Assembly: GCF_014202435.1 (NCBI RefSeq)
Contig: NZ_JACHGU010000003.1
Span: 1 to 64,000 of the forward strand
Length of the DNA: 64,000 nt
Origin: Pseudoxanthomonas broegbernensis
Lineage (GTDB): Bacteria > Pseudomonadota > Gammaproteobacteria > Xanthomonadales > Xanthomonadaceae
Direction of reading: 5' to 3'
Below, one piece after another: positions 55,418-64,000 of the stretch. Within the stretch, counting starts at the first letter, position 1. Every line of letters starts with the position of its first letter. Below the pieces are notes generated by a model that saw only the letters and a list, made by a program, of their open reading frames with translations, was not told the DNA's origin and did not search any database. The position numbers and the translations under genes were made by a program.

Positions 55418-55538
55418 CGGGGAAATGCTTGGGTGGCGTTGCACGGGATTGCGCATTGTCCCCGATTCGGCGGCGGCGAGGTAGCGAGCGGGGCCGATCC
55501 CGCTCCCCGCGCCCCATCGGCCGCGGTGCGTCCGCGCG

Positions 55539-56678
55539 TCAGCCGCCGCCCGCGCAGAAGCGTGCGTAGTCGATGTAGCCGGGGAACGGCCGCCCCGGCG
55601 CACAGAGCGCGCAGTCCGAGTCGGGCGCCAGGCCGACCTCGCGGAAGCGCATGGCCAGCGCGTCGAACTGCAGCAGGCGCCCGGCCAGCGGCCGGCCGAT
55701 TCCCAGCAGCAGCTTGACCACCTCGGTGGCCTGCAGCAGGCCGACGATGCCCGGCAGCAGGCCCAGCACCCCGGCATCGGAACAATTGGGCGCGAACTGC
55801 GGCGGCGGTGGCTCCGGGAACAGGCAGCGATAGCACGGGCACAGTCCGCGGTGGCGGCCCGCGTCGAACACGCTCACCTGGCCCTCGAAGCGCTGCACCG
55901 CGCCGTACACCAGCGGCTTGCTCAGCTTCACGCAAGCATCGTTGAGCAGGTAGCGCAGCGGGAAGTTGTCCGAGCCGTCCAGCACCGCGTCCATCCCCTC
56001 CAGCAGCGCCTCGACGTTGGCCGAGGTCACCCGCTCGGCGACCGCCTCCACCCGCACCCGCGGATTGAGCGCGCCCAGCCGCTCGCGGGCCGAGTCGACC
56101 TTGGCCGATCCGATGGACGCCTCGGTGTGCAGGATCTGGCGCTGCAGGTTGCTGCGGTCGACCACGTCGTCGTCCACCAGGCGCAAATGGCCGACACCGG
56201 CCGCGGCCAGGTAGAACGCCGCCGGCGAACCCAGCCCGCCGGCCCCCACCACCAGGATGCGGGACTCCTGCAGCCGGCGCTGCCCCTCCATCCCCACCTC
56301 GGGCAAGCGCAGGTGGCGGGAGTAGCGCTCCAGGAAGTCGGCCTCGTCCGCGTCCAGCGACGGCCGTACCAGCGGCAGCCCTTCCTCGCCCCAGCGCACG
56401 GTGCCGCCGGCCACCGACGCGACCCGGGCGTAGCCGGCCGCGCGCAACGCCCCGGCGGCGGCCTGCGAGCGCTTGCCCACCTGGCAGATCAGCAGCACCT
56501 CGGCATCGGGGGCGGGCAGGTGCCGGGCCGGCTCGGCTTCCAGCGCATCGCGCTCGATCGCCAGCGCGCCCTCGGCCTGGCCGGAGACGCGCTCGTGCGC
56601 CTGCCGGATGTCGACCAGCAGCGCACCCTGGCGCTGGCGTTCGCGCGCCTGCCGCGGCGGGATCTCGGGAATGGACAT
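55539..56678 (-). CDS. Rhodanese-MoeB/ThiF fusion (sulfur-carrier adenylyltransferase)
   Basis: A 379-residue protein. Residues 1-100 are a rhodanese-like domain with [22 protein letters not shown], Cys in the active loop. Residues 110-379 are the E1-like domain: [78 protein letters not shown], the zinc cysteines CPCYRC and CALC. It activates a small sulfur carrier (MoaD- or ThiS-type) by adenylation; the fused rhodanese could pass on the sulfur. Domain order is the reverse of eukaryotic MOCS3. Start [10 protein letters not shown]; an earlier ATG adds 17 residues. Confidence 0.9.
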   Translation of the reverse strand: MSIPEIPPRQARERQRQGALLVDIRQAHERVSGQAEGALAIERDALEAEPARHLPAPDAEVLLICQVGKRSQAAAGALRAAGYARVASVAGGTVRWGEEGLPLVRPSLDADEADFLERYSRHLRLPEVGMEGQRRLQESRILVVGAGGLGSPAAFYLAAAGVGHLRLVDDDVVDRSNLQRQILHTEASIGSAKVDSARERLGALNPRVRVEAVAERVTSANVEALLEGMDAVLDGSDNFPLRYLLNDACVKLSKPLVYGAVQRFEGQVSVFDAGRHRGLCPCYRCLFPEPPPPQFAPNCSDAGVLGLLPGIVGLLQATEVVKLLLGIGRPLAGRLLQFDALAMRFREVGLAPDSDCALCAPGRPFPGYIDYARFCAGGG

Positions 56679-56770
56679 GGATGGATTATCGGCTGCATGT
56701 CGCGGCCGCGAAAGCGGCATGTCCGGCAAGCAGCATCCGTTATGGCCGCACCGATGCCGCCGGGAAGCGC

Positions 56771-57379
56771 CTACGCATCCCGGGCACGCCTCGGCAGCGC
56801 GACGAGCGGCCGAGGCGGTCCGCCCGCCCTGCAGGCCTGGCCGAAACGCACCCCTGCCAGGCGCACCGGCGCCAATCCCAACCGTTCCTGCAGGGCCGAC
56901 AGCGACCGGCCCGCGCCGGCGGACGATGCCGAAAGAAGCGCGCGCAGCGCCTGGCTCCGGTACAGCGCGACCCGTGGCTGGACGCCCTCATCGTCCTCGG
57001 CCACCGCCCCGTTCCCGGCGGCGCACCGCACGAGCGTGCGCACCAGGCAGTCGTTCACGTCGAACACGTCCACCGGCAAGGTAAGCAGCCAAGGAGTGAC
57101 GCAGGCGGCGGCCAACGCGGCGACGTCCGCGAACGGGCCCGCATCCGCGCCGGCATGGCTGGCGACCGCCTGCATACCCGCCTCGGCATAGCGCCGAGCA
57201 TCGCCGTGCACACGGATCAGGACCGGGCCGGTCTCGCCGGGAAAGCGCCGCGAGAACCGCAGCGCCCGCGCCAGATCGTCCTCGTGCTCCGGCACCCCGG
57301 GGGCCCCGTCCCGCTGCCCGCCGCGACCTCCTGCCAGCAGGCCCAGGGTGATCTCCCCGGCGGCCGGCAGCTCGCGCAT
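56771..57379 (-). CDS. MobA-like nucleotidyltransferase domain protein, degenerate
   Basis: A 202-residue protein whose start overlaps the der stop (TGATG). It keeps the outline of MobA (molybdenum cofactor guanylyltransferase): LGLLAGGRGGQRDG at the nucleotide loop, LTLPVDVFDVND at the metal site, QPRVALYRSQALRALLSAS in the C-terminal part. The loop lacks the usual MGxDK lysine, and the PxD motif is altered. Activity is therefore doubtful. Its neighbour is a MoeB-type protein, which suits a molybdenum-cofactor link. Confidence 0.65.
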   Translation of the reverse strand: MRELPAAGEITLGLLAGGRGGQRDGAPGVPEHEDDLARALRFSRRFPGETGPVLIRVHGDARRYAEAGMQAVASHAGADAGPFADVAALAAACVTPWLLTLPVDVFDVNDCLVRTLVRCAAGNGAVAEDDEGVQPRVALYRSQALRALLSASSAGAGRSLSALQERLGLAPVRLAGVRFGQACRAGGPPRPLVALPRRARDA

Positions 57380-58779
57380 CACTTGCCGCGCTTGACGTGG
57401 CGTATCAGCCTGCGCTTGCGCGCGACCTGGCGATCGGTCAGCTCGTTCTTCTTGCCTTCGTAGGGATTGGCGCCCTCACGGAACTGCAGCCGGACGGGCG
57501 TGCCGACCAGCTTGAAGCGCTTGCGGAAGAAGTTCTCCAGGTAGCGCTTGTAGGAGTCCGGCAGGGCCTTGAGGCGGGTGCCGTGGATCACGAAGGTGGG
57601 CGGGTTCTCCCCGCCCGGATGGACGTACCGCAGCTTGGAGACGTGGCCGCGCACGCTCGGCGGCGGGTTGGCCTCGCAGGCGGCCTCGAGCGCCTTGTTG
57701 ACCTCGCTGGTGCTGAAGCTGCGGATGGCCGAGGCATGGGCGCGATGGATGGCGCGGAACAGCTCGCGCAGGCCCGAACCGTGCGTGGCCGAGATCCGCA
57801 CCGATTCGGCCCACGGCACGAAGACCAGCTTGCGTTCCAGCATCGTCTCGGCCTGTTCGCGCTGGTAGGTGGTCAGGCCGTCCCACTTGTTGACCGCCAC
57901 CACCAGCGCGCGCCCGGCATCCAGCACCGCGCCCAGGACGGTGGCGTCCTGGTCGGTCACGCCCTCGGTGGCGTCCAGCATCAGCACCGCCACCTGGCAG
58001 CGCTCGATCGACTGCATGGTCTTGACCACGCTGAACTTCTCCACCGCCTCCTCGACCTTGCCGCGGCGGCGCAGGCCGGCGGTATCGACCAGCCGGTACA
58101 GGCGCCCGTCGCGCTCCAGGTCGGCGGCGATCGAGTCGCGGGTGGTACCCGGCACTTCCGAGGCGATCATCCGCTCTTCGCCCAGCAGGCGGTTGACCAG
58201 GGTGGACTTGCCCACGTTGGGGCGGCCGACGAAGGCGATGCGCAGGCGTGCCGGGTCCGAGTCCAGCGCCTCGGTCGTGCCTTCCTCCGGCAGCCGCGCC
58301 TGGACCTCGTCGTGCAGGTCATCCAGCCCCTGCCGGTGCGCCGCCGATACCGTGAGCATCTCGGGCAGGCCGTAGCGGGCGAAGTCGGCCCGCACCGCAT
58401 CCTCGTGGGTGCCGTCGATCTTGTTGATCACCAGCAGCGTCGGCCGTGCCAGCTTGCGCAGCCAGGCCAGGATCTCGTCGTCCAGCGCCGAGGCGCCTTC
58501 GCGCCCGTCGACCACGAACAGGACCAGGTCAGCCTCGGCGGCGGCCGCGCGCGCCTGGCGCGCCGTCGCCCCCGCCAGCCCTTCCTCGTCGCCCGCGATG
58601 CCGCCGGTGTCGACCAGGAGGAAGGGGCGATCCGGGTCGAGTCGGCACACGCCGTAGTGGCGGTCGCGGGTGACGCCCGGCTGGTCGTGGACCAGCGCGT
58701 CGCGGCTGCGCGTGAGCGCATTGAACAGGGTGGACTTGCCGACGTTCGGCCGTCCCACCAGTGCGACCAGCGGCAGCAT
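57379..58779 (-). CDS. der: Ribosome biogenesis GTPase Der (EngA)
   Basis: A 466-residue protein with two G domains in tandem, unique to Der: [25 protein letters not shown] and NKIDG; then [24 protein letters not shown] and NKWDG, followed by a KH-like domain ([21 protein letters not shown]). It acts in assembly of the 50S subunit. C-terminus is basic. 19 bases separate it from bamB. Confidence 0.97.
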   Translation of the reverse strand: MLPLVALVGRPNVGKSTLFNALTRSRDALVHDQPGVTRDRHYGVCRLDPDRPFLLVDTGGIAGDEEGLAGATARQARAAAAEADLVLFVVDGREGASALDDEILAWLRKLARPTLLVINKIDGTHEDAVRADFARYGLPEMLTVSAAHRQGLDDLHDEVQARLPEEGTTEALDSDPARLRIAFVGRPNVGKSTLVNRLLGEERMIASEVPGTTRDSIAADLERDGRLYRLVDTAGLRRRGKVEEAVEKFSVVKTMQSIERCQVAVLMLDATEGVTDQDATVLGAVLDAGRALVVAVNKWDGLTTYQREQAETMLERKLVFVPWAESVRISATHGSGLRELFRAIHRAHASAIRSFSTSEVNKALEAACEANPPPSVRGHVSKLRYVHPGGENPPTFVIHGTRLKALPDSYKRYLENFFRKRFKLVGTPVRLQFREGANPYEGKKNELTDRQVARKRRLIRHVKRGK

Positions 58780-58798
58780 GGCGTTCGCCTGCCTGGGG

Positions 58799-59980
58799 TC
58801 AGTCGAGGCGGAAGGCGGTCAGCTCGCCCTGGACGCTCTGCACCAGGAGGATGCCGTCGGCCACCAGGGGCTGGCCCTTGATGGGCTTGCGGCCCACCCG
58901 CGCGCGCGCGGCGAACTCGCCGTTGTCCAGGCGCAGCCAATGGACGTAGCCGTCGAAATCGCCGACCACGGCATAGTCGCCCTGCACCGCCGCACCGGTC
59001 AGCGAGCGCCGCGCCAGCGCCGGCTGCGACCAGGTCGCGGTGCCGTTGGTCTTGTCCAGCGCGTAGACGCTGCCGGCGGCGGTGGAGACCAGCAGGCTGG
59101 ACGAGGTCACCCCCATGCCGCCGGCGCCGCCGTGGTCGCTCTGCCACATCGGGCGGCCGCTGGGACCGTCGATGGCCAGGGTACGGCTCTTGAAGCTGGC
59201 GGCGTAGAGGGTCGTGCCTTCCAGCACCGGCGCGCCGTCCACGTCGGCCATGCGCTCCAGCTCGCTGCGGCCTTCCGGCAGGCCGATCGCCTGTTCCCAC
59301 AGCACGCGGCCGTCCTGCATGGTCAAGGCGGTCAGGGTGCCGTCGTCGTTGCCGGAGAACAACACGCCGGGGCCGACGACCAGGGGCGCGTTGCCGCGCA
59401 CGGTCAGGCTCGGAAGCTCGTGCTCGTGGAACCAGCGGCGCTCGCCGCTGGCGGCGTCGAAGGCGGTGATGCGGCCATCGTTGCTGCGCACGAACACCAG
59501 GCCCTGGGACACCGCGGGCGGCGCGATCACCTCGCTGCTCACCTGCGCGCGCCAGCGCTCGCTGCCGTCGGCGGCATCCAGCACGATCACGTCGCCACCC
59601 AGGCTGCCCACCGCCACCAGGCCGTCGCCCACGCCGGGGCCACCGGCCAGGCGCAGGCCTTCTTTCTTGTCGGTCTTGTGGTTCCAGGCCTGCCTGCCGG
59701 TCTGCAGGTCCAGCGCGAATACGCTGCCCTCGGCCGCGGCGGCATAGACCCGGCCATCGGCCACCACCGGCACCTGCCGGGCGCCCAAGCGCCGCTCGCC
59801 ATCGCCCAGGCCGACCGACCAGAGCTTGGCCGGGCGCACGGTCGGCTGGAAATCCACCAGTTCGGCAGGCTCGGCCGCCTTCTTGGCCGACGCATCCTTG
59901 CCGCCGAACCAGCCCTTGATCGTGCTGCAGCCGCCCAGCGCCAGTACCAGGGCTGCGACCACCGCCATCCGCTTCATCAT
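58799..59980 (-). CDS. bamB: Outer membrane assembly lipoprotein BamB
   Basis: About 393 residues. Signal peptide with lipobox ALGGC (start [20 protein letters not shown]; either of the two ATGs works). The rest is an eight-bladed beta propeller with PQQ-like repeats ([64 protein letters not shown]). Scaffold of the BAM complex that inserts outer-membrane barrels. Follows yfgM as in other gamma-proteobacteria. Confidence 0.95.
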   Translation of the reverse strand: MMKRMAVVAALVLALGGCSTIKGWFGGKDASAKKAAEPAELVDFQPTVRPAKLWSVGLGDGERRLGARQVPVVADGRVYAAAAEGSVFALDLQTGRQAWNHKTDKKEGLRLAGGPGVGDGLVAVGSLGGDVIVLDAADGSERWRAQVSSEVIAPPAVSQGLVFVRSNDGRITAFDAASGERRWFHEHELPSLTVRGNAPLVVGPGVLFSGNDDGTLTALTMQDGRVLWEQAIGLPEGRSELERMADVDGAPVLEGTTLYAASFKSRTLAIDGPSGRPMWQSDHGGAGGMGVTSSSLLVSTAAGSVYALDKTNGTATWSQPALARRSLTGAAVQGDYAVVGDFDGYVHWLRLDNGEFAARARVGRKPIKGQPLVADGILLVQSVQGELTAFRLD

Positions 59981-59996
59981 GTCGGTGCGTCCCATG

Positions 59997-60620
59997 TCAG
60001 ATCGGCTCGGCCGGGTCGGGCACGTGCCCGCCGGCGTCCTGCAGTTTCAGTTCCAGGCGCCGGCGCGCCGGCGAGGCCACGTCCAGCGCGGTCAGCGCCT
60101 TGCCGTATTCCCCGCGCGCCTCGTCGCGCTTGCCCGACGCCAGCAGGGCATCGCCGCGAAGTTCCAGCGCGGCGCTGTCGGTCTCGCCCTCCAGCAGCTT
60201 CAGCGCCTCGTCCTGCTTGCCGGTGGCGTTGAGCAGTTGCGCGAGGCGCTGGGTCACCAGCGGCTGCAGCGTCGGGTCGGCGTCGATCCCGCGCAGGGTG
60301 GCGACCGCCTCGTCGACCTTGCCGGCCTCCACCTGGACCTTGGCCACGCGCAGCGCCGCCAGGGTGGCATAGACGCCCTCCTGGCCCGAGAGCGCGGCGC
60401 TGGCACCGTCCGCGCCCGCCTCGGTCTGCCTGATGGCCTGTTCGTAGGCCGCATGCACCTGATGGTCCTGCTTGAGCCGGTGCTCGCCCCACCAGCGCCA
60501 GCCGTAGATGACGGCGATGCCAAGCACCACGCCGCCGACCAGGGTCAGGGCGTTGTTGCGCAGCCAGCTACGGACGCGTTCGCCCTGTTCATGCTCGTCC
60601 AGAAGGTCGTCGATTGCCAT
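59997..60620 (-). CDS. YfgM-type TPR inner-membrane protein
   Basis: A 207-residue protein: MAIDDLLDEHEQGERVRSWLRNNALTLVGGVVLGIAVIYGWRWW gives a cytosolic start and one membrane helix; the rest is TPR-like helices in the periplasm (QEGVYATLAALRVAKVQVEAGKVDEAVATLR, DALLASGKRDEARGEYGKAL). YfgM is an ancillary SecYEG/chaperone partner in E. coli. It stands between rodZ and bamB. Confidence 0.88.
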   Translation of the reverse strand: MAIDDLLDEHEQGERVRSWLRNNALTLVGGVVLGIAVIYGWRWWGEHRLKQDHQVHAAYEQAIRQTEAGADGASAALSGQEGVYATLAALRVAKVQVEAGKVDEAVATLRGIDADPTLQPLVTQRLAQLLNATGKQDEALKLLEGETDSAALELRGDALLASGKRDEARGEYGKALTALDVASPARRRLELKLQDAGGHVPDPAEPI

Positions 60621-60689
60621 GCGAAATCCTGCCCCGCGCCGTGGGCGGCGGGGTCGTGTGTACCAATGGAATGGCGAACCGCGCGCCGG

Positions 60690-61538
60690 CTACTGGGCCG
60701 GCGCCACGGAACCGTCAGAGGATACCGCAAAGCGGGCCACGTTCGCCCGCTGGTACGGCGTCAAATCGACGATACTTCCGCCTTGCTGAACACGTACCAC
60801 CGCGGCGTTGCCCAGCACGATGCCCTGCACCTGGCCGGCCTCGAAACTGCGCTCGTCGCCGCCGCGCATCAGGCCTTGCTCGATCACCCGGCCGTCCTTG
60901 CCGGTCGCCTGCATCCAACTGTCGCCCTCGAAATCCAGCTTGAGCGCCGCGCTGGCGGTCGCGGCCTGCTGGCTGCGGCCCACCGGCGGCGCCAGGGAGG
61001 CGACATAGGGCGAGCGGTCGCTGGCCCGAGGCGGCACGGCCGGGGCGACGGTCGTCGCCGGCTGCGGGCGGGCGTCCTCGGGAGAGACGGCCGGCGGCAC
61101 GGCATCCAGCGAGGCGGTGGCCGGCGGCTGCTCGATGAAGTGCGAGCGGGTGGCGAGCCAGACCGGCACCACGATGGCCGCGGTGATGACCACGTAGACC
61201 GCGCGGCGGCCAGCGCTCTCCATCACCCGCCGCACACGCGAGGTATGGGAATGGCTGACCAGCTCCACCGGCACCACCGGGGCGACCTCGGTCTCCAGGA
61301 GGGATTCCAGGTCGATGCCCAGCAGCCTGGCGTAGCTGCGCAACTGGCCGCGCACGAATACCGGCGCGCCTATGAACTGCCACCTGCCCTGCTCCAGCGC
61401 CTCCACCACGCGCAAAGGCATGTGCAGGCGCGCAGCCACTTCCTGCAGGCCCAGCCCGGCGGCCAGACGCGCTTCGCGCAGCCGTTCCCCACAGCCTCGC
61501 GCGTCGCCGCCGACGTTCGCGTTGGATTCTTGGATCAC
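60690..61538 (-). CDS. rodZ: Cell-shape protein RodZ
   Basis: A 282-residue protein. N-terminal HTH (LREARLAAGLGLQEVAARLHMPLRVVEALEQGRW, FVRGQLRSYARLLGID) binds MreB rather than DNA; membrane helix at about 112-132 (AVYVVITAAIVVPVWLATRS); linker rich in Pro/Ala; C-terminal DUF4115 beta domain (LDFEGDSWMQATGKDGRVIEQGL, VQGIVLGNAAVVRVQQGG). ATGA overlap with pilW. Confidence 0.93.
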   Translation of the reverse strand: MIQESNANVGGDARGCGERLREARLAAGLGLQEVAARLHMPLRVVEALEQGRWQFIGAPVFVRGQLRSYARLLGIDLESLLETEVAPVVPVELVSHSHTSRVRRVMESAGRRAVYVVITAAIVVPVWLATRSHFIEQPPATASLDAVPPAVSPEDARPQPATTVAPAVPPRASDRSPYVASLAPPVGRSQQAATASAALKLDFEGDSWMQATGKDGRVIEQGLMRGGDERSFEAGQVQGIVLGNAAVVRVQQGGSIVDLTPYQRANVARFAVSSDGSVAPAQ

Positions 61539-62347
61539 GTTGGATCTTCCCCGGGATTCGCAGTGACGGCATGGGGGAACTCCTCCCTCAGCCGCTGTTG
61601 ATATCGGCTGGCGGCCACCCTGTCGCCGAGCCTTTCTTCGATCTTGACAGCGAGTTGTAACACGGATGCGTCCGCGGGTGCAGCCGCCAACCGGCGCTCG
61701 TTGAAAGCGCGTGCATGCAGGTAACGCCCTTGGCGGAACTGCAGCCGGGCCATGCTGGCCAGGGCGTAGGCATTGGCCGGGTCCAGCTCCAGGGCGCGGT
61801 CCAGGTCCTGGCCGGCGCGCTCCACCTGCCCGCTCTCCAGTGCGCAGCCGCCCGCATTGGCCAGGGCCGCGGCCGGCGTGGCGTAGCCCGGCGCGGCCAG
61901 GGCGCGATCGAACCAGATCAGGGCCTCGGCCGGATGCTGGTTGGCGCAGAGCCAGGCACCGTAGTTGTTGAGCGCGTCGCCCCGCTGCGGCGCCAGCTCG
62001 GCGGCACGCCGGTAACGTTCGCCCGCGCGCGCGGCATTGCCCTGCACCGAATCGACCGCACCCAGCAGCGACAGCGCATCGACCGCCGACGGCTCCAGCT
62101 TGAGCGCCCGCAGGGCCAGCTTCTCCGCCTCGGCGAACTCGCCGCCTGCATAGCGCTGCGCCGCCCGGCCCAGCAAGTCGCCGACCTGGACGCGGCGCTT
62201 GGTCGCGGCGCTGTCCTCCAACTGGTACGTCGGTGCGATCCGCTCGCTGCCCTTGATCTTGGGCGGCTTGATCGTGGCAGGCGTGGCGCAGGCCGCCAGC
62301 AGCAGCGCGCAGCAGGAAAGGAGCGCCGGCAGCTCAGGCCGGCGCAT
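61535..62347 (-). CDS. pilW: Type IV pilus pilotin PilW/PilF (lipoprotein)
   Basis: A 270-residue TPR lipoprotein: signal peptide with lipobox LLAACATP, then about six TPR helix pairs ([100 protein letters not shown]). Pilots the PilQ secretin to the outer membrane. It overlaps the end of rlmN by 14 bases, the usual gene pair. Confidence 0.92.
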   Translation of the reverse strand: MRRPELPALLSCCALLLAACATPATIKPPKIKGSERIAPTYQLEDSAATKRRVQVGDLLGRAAQRYAGGEFAEAEKLALRALKLEPSAVDALSLLGAVDSVQGNAARAGERYRRAAELAPQRGDALNNYGAWLCANQHPAEALIWFDRALAAPGYATPAAALANAGGCALESGQVERAGQDLDRALELDPANAYALASMARLQFRQGRYLHARAFNERRLAAAPADASVLQLAVKIEERLGDRVAASRYQQRLREEFPHAVTANPGEDPT

Positions 62348-63569
62348 GGCCCCCGGCCTGTGCGGGGCCTTGCCCCTGCTCGACGAGGCTGCGCTGGAAT
62401 TCCGCCTGGCGCCGGGTGCGGTCCATCACCTGCCCCTTGAGCTGGCCGCAGGCCGCGTCGATGTCGTCGCCGCGGGTGCGGCGGACCATGGTCAGCACCT
62501 GCGAGTCGAGCAGGATCTTCTGGAAGGCGCGGATCTGCGCCTCGTCCGAGCGCTCGTAGCGGGTGCCCGGGAACGGGTTGAACGGGATCAGGTTGACCTT
62601 GCCCGAATCGCGCGCCTGCACCACGTTGTCGAACTGGCGCATCAGCCTGGCCAGTTGGCGGGCATGTTCGGGCTGGTCGTTGACGCCCTTCATCAGGGTG
62701 TATTCGAAGGTGACCGATTCGCGGCGGCGGTTGGCCTGCAGGTAGCGGGCGCAGGAGGCCATCAGCTCGGCGATCGGGTACTTGCGGTTGAGCGGCACCA
62801 GCGTCTCGCGCAATTCGTCGGTCGGCGCGTGCAGGGATACGGCCAGCGACACGTCGCTCTCGGTGGAGAGGCGGTCGATCATCGGCACCAGGCCGGAGGT
62901 GGACAGGGTGACCCGCTTGTTGGCCAGGCCGTAGCCCAGGTCGTCGCGCATCACGCTCATCGCGCGCACGACGTTGTCGAAGTTCATCAGCGGCTCGCCC
63001 ATGCCCATCATCACCACGTTGGTGAGGCGGCGCTGCTGGTGCGGCACGTTGCCCAGGTGGCGGGCGGCCACCCAGACCTGGCCGACGATCTCGGCGGCGG
63101 TCAGGTTGCGGTTGAAGCCCTGGGTGGCGGTGGAGCAGAAGGTGCAGTTCAGGCCGCAGCCCACCTGCGAGGACACGCACAGGGTGCCGCGCCCCTTGTC
63201 GGGGATGTACACGGTCTCGATGGCGTTGCGGCCATCCTCGCCCATCGCCAGCAGCCACTTGTGGGTGCCGTCGGCGGAGGGCTTGTCGAATACGACGTTG
63301 GGGACGACGACCTCGGCATGCGCGTGCAGCTTGGCCCGCAGCGCCTTGCCCAGGTCGGTCATCCGGTCGAAGTCGGTGACGTAGCGGTGATGGATCCACT
63401 TCATCACCTGGTGGGCGCGGTAGCGCTTCTCGCCGAGGATCTCCTCGAAGAAACGCTCCAGCCCGGCGCGGTCCAGTTCCAGCAGGTTCTGGCGCAACCC
63501 GCCGCCGACGATCGGCTCGCCGGCGGTGGTGACGCTCGGAATGACGGGAAGGGACTGCAGGCCGGCCAC
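62334..63569 (-). CDS. rlmN: Dual-specificity RNA methyltransferase RlmN
   Basis: A 411-residue radical SAM enzyme. SAM cluster motif [14 protein letters not shown] (CX3CX2C), SAM site [31 protein letters not shown], and the second catalytic Cys in [14 protein letters not shown]. It methylates C2 of A2503 in 23S rRNA and A37 of some tRNAs. The start is GTG, 15 bases after the ndk stop; no strong site is seen. Confidence 0.96.
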   Translation of the reverse strand: MAGLQSLPVIPSVTTAGEPIVGGGLRQNLLELDRAGLERFFEEILGEKRYRAHQVMKWIHHRYVTDFDRMTDLGKALRAKLHAHAEVVVPNVVFDKPSADGTHKWLLAMGEDGRNAIETVYIPDKGRGTLCVSSQVGCGLNCTFCSTATQGFNRNLTAAEIVGQVWVAARHLGNVPHQQRRLTNVVMMGMGEPLMNFDNVVRAMSVMRDDLGYGLANKRVTLSTSGLVPMIDRLSTESDVSLAVSLHAPTDELRETLVPLNRKYPIAELMASCARYLQANRRRESVTFEYTLMKGVNDQPEHARQLARLMRQFDNVVQARDSGKVNLIPFNPFPGTRYERSDEAQIRAFQKILLDSQVLTMVRRTRGDDIDAACGQLKGQVMDRTRRQAEFQRSLVEQGQGPAQAGGHAPA

Positions 63570-63584
63570 GTCGCTATGCCTCGC

Positions 63585-64000
63585 TCAGCGCGAAACCACT
63601 TCCGTGGCAGCGAAGAAATAGGCGACCTCGATCGCGGCGTTTTCGACCGAGTCCGAGCCGTGCGCGGCATTGGCGTCGATCGACTCGGCGAAGTCGGCGC
63701 GGATGGTGCCCGGCGCGGCGTCCTTCGGGTTGGTGGCGCCCAGCAGCTCGCGGTGCGCGGCCACGGCGTTCTCGCCTTGCAGCACCTGGATCATCACCGG
63801 GCCGGAGATCATGAACTCCACCAGCGCGTTGAAGAACGGGCGCTCGCGATGCACGGCGTAGAAGCCCTCGGCCTCGCGGCGCGACAACTGCTTGTACTTG
63901 GCGGCCACGACCTTCAGGCCGGCCTTCTCGAAGCGGGAATAGATTTCGCCGATGACGTTCTTGGCGACGGCATCGGGCTTGACGATCGAAAGGGTGCGCT
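63585..64000 (-). CDS. ndk: Nucleoside diphosphate kinase, partial (N-terminus beyond window)
   Basis: 138 residues present; only the first few codons are cut off by the right edge. [28 protein letters not shown], then [49 protein letters not shown], and the active-site His in [21 protein letters not shown]. Catalyses phosphate transfer between NTPs and NDPs via a phosphohistidine. Confidence 0.96.
   Translation of the reverse strand, partial: RTLSIVKPDAVAKNVIGEIYSRFEKAGLKVVAAKYKQLSRREAEGFYAVHRERPFFNALVEFMISGPVMIQVLQGENAVAAHRELLGATNPKDAAPGTIRADFAESIDANAAHGSDSVENAAIEVAYFFAATEVVSR

Overview
The window is a high-GC proteobacterial chromosome segment, most likely from the family Xanthomonadaceae (Luteimonas, Lysobacter, Pseudoxanthomonas or Stenotrophomonas relatives). 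The evidence is the block ndk-rlmN-pilW-rodZ-yfgM-bamB-der, the guaB-guaA pair, and an L-fucose catabolic cluster laid out like the one described in Xanthomonas campestris. No 16S rRNA gene is present, so the genus is not fixed.

Layout. 1-2.5 kb: a secreted RHS/YD-repeat protein that runs off the left edge. 2.7-8.5 kb: a glycine-zipper envelope protein, a small membrane protein, a TatD-type nuclease, and a three-gene phosphorelay set (CHASE3-type membrane kinase, single-domain receiver, receiver-kinase-receiver hybrid). 8.6-38.6 kb: an island of visibly lower GC lying between an intact tRNA-Val(CAC) gene (38.5-38.6 kb) and a 29-bp copy of that tRNA's 3' half (8.65 kb). 38.7-47.3 kb: an IclR regulator, FucP permease and six enzymes taking L-fucose to pyruvate and L-lactate. 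47.4-50.3 kb: a glutamate-synthase-domain protein, tRNA-Leu(UAA) and a LacI regulator. 50.4-51.2 kb: a decayed IS3-type element and a low-GC stretch of repeats beside guaA. 51.2-64 kb: guaA, guaB, folD, a rhodanese-MoeB fusion, a MobA-like protein, der, bamB, yfgM, rodZ, pilW, rlmN and ndk (cut at the right edge).

The island is the centre of interest. Its 27-28 genes all read leftward and many overlap by 1-4 bases. They encode an extracellular contractile injection system (eCIS, related to Afp, PVC and MAC): terminator-like DUF4255 protein, one sheath, two tubes, LysM hub, gpD-like hub, gp5-like spike, PAAR tip, gp25-like wedge, two large baseplate proteins, a gpI-like protein, two related attachment/fibre proteins and the family's AAA+ ATPase. 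The operon starts with four unrecognised structural-looking proteins. It ends with probable cargo: a DUF4157/HExxH protein and a large protein of unknown fold with a weak glycosyltransferase-like signature. Two putative iron/2-oxoglutarate oxygenases sit in tandem between the fibre and ATPase genes, which suggests that part of the particle or its cargo is hydroxylated. No integrase, lysis gene, capsid gene or recognisable tape-measure protein is seen.

The fucose genes form two divergent units: fucP rightward, the enzyme operon leftward. They share a 14-base upstream motif that could be the IclR operator. Several intergenic regions carry composite palindromes of REP type.
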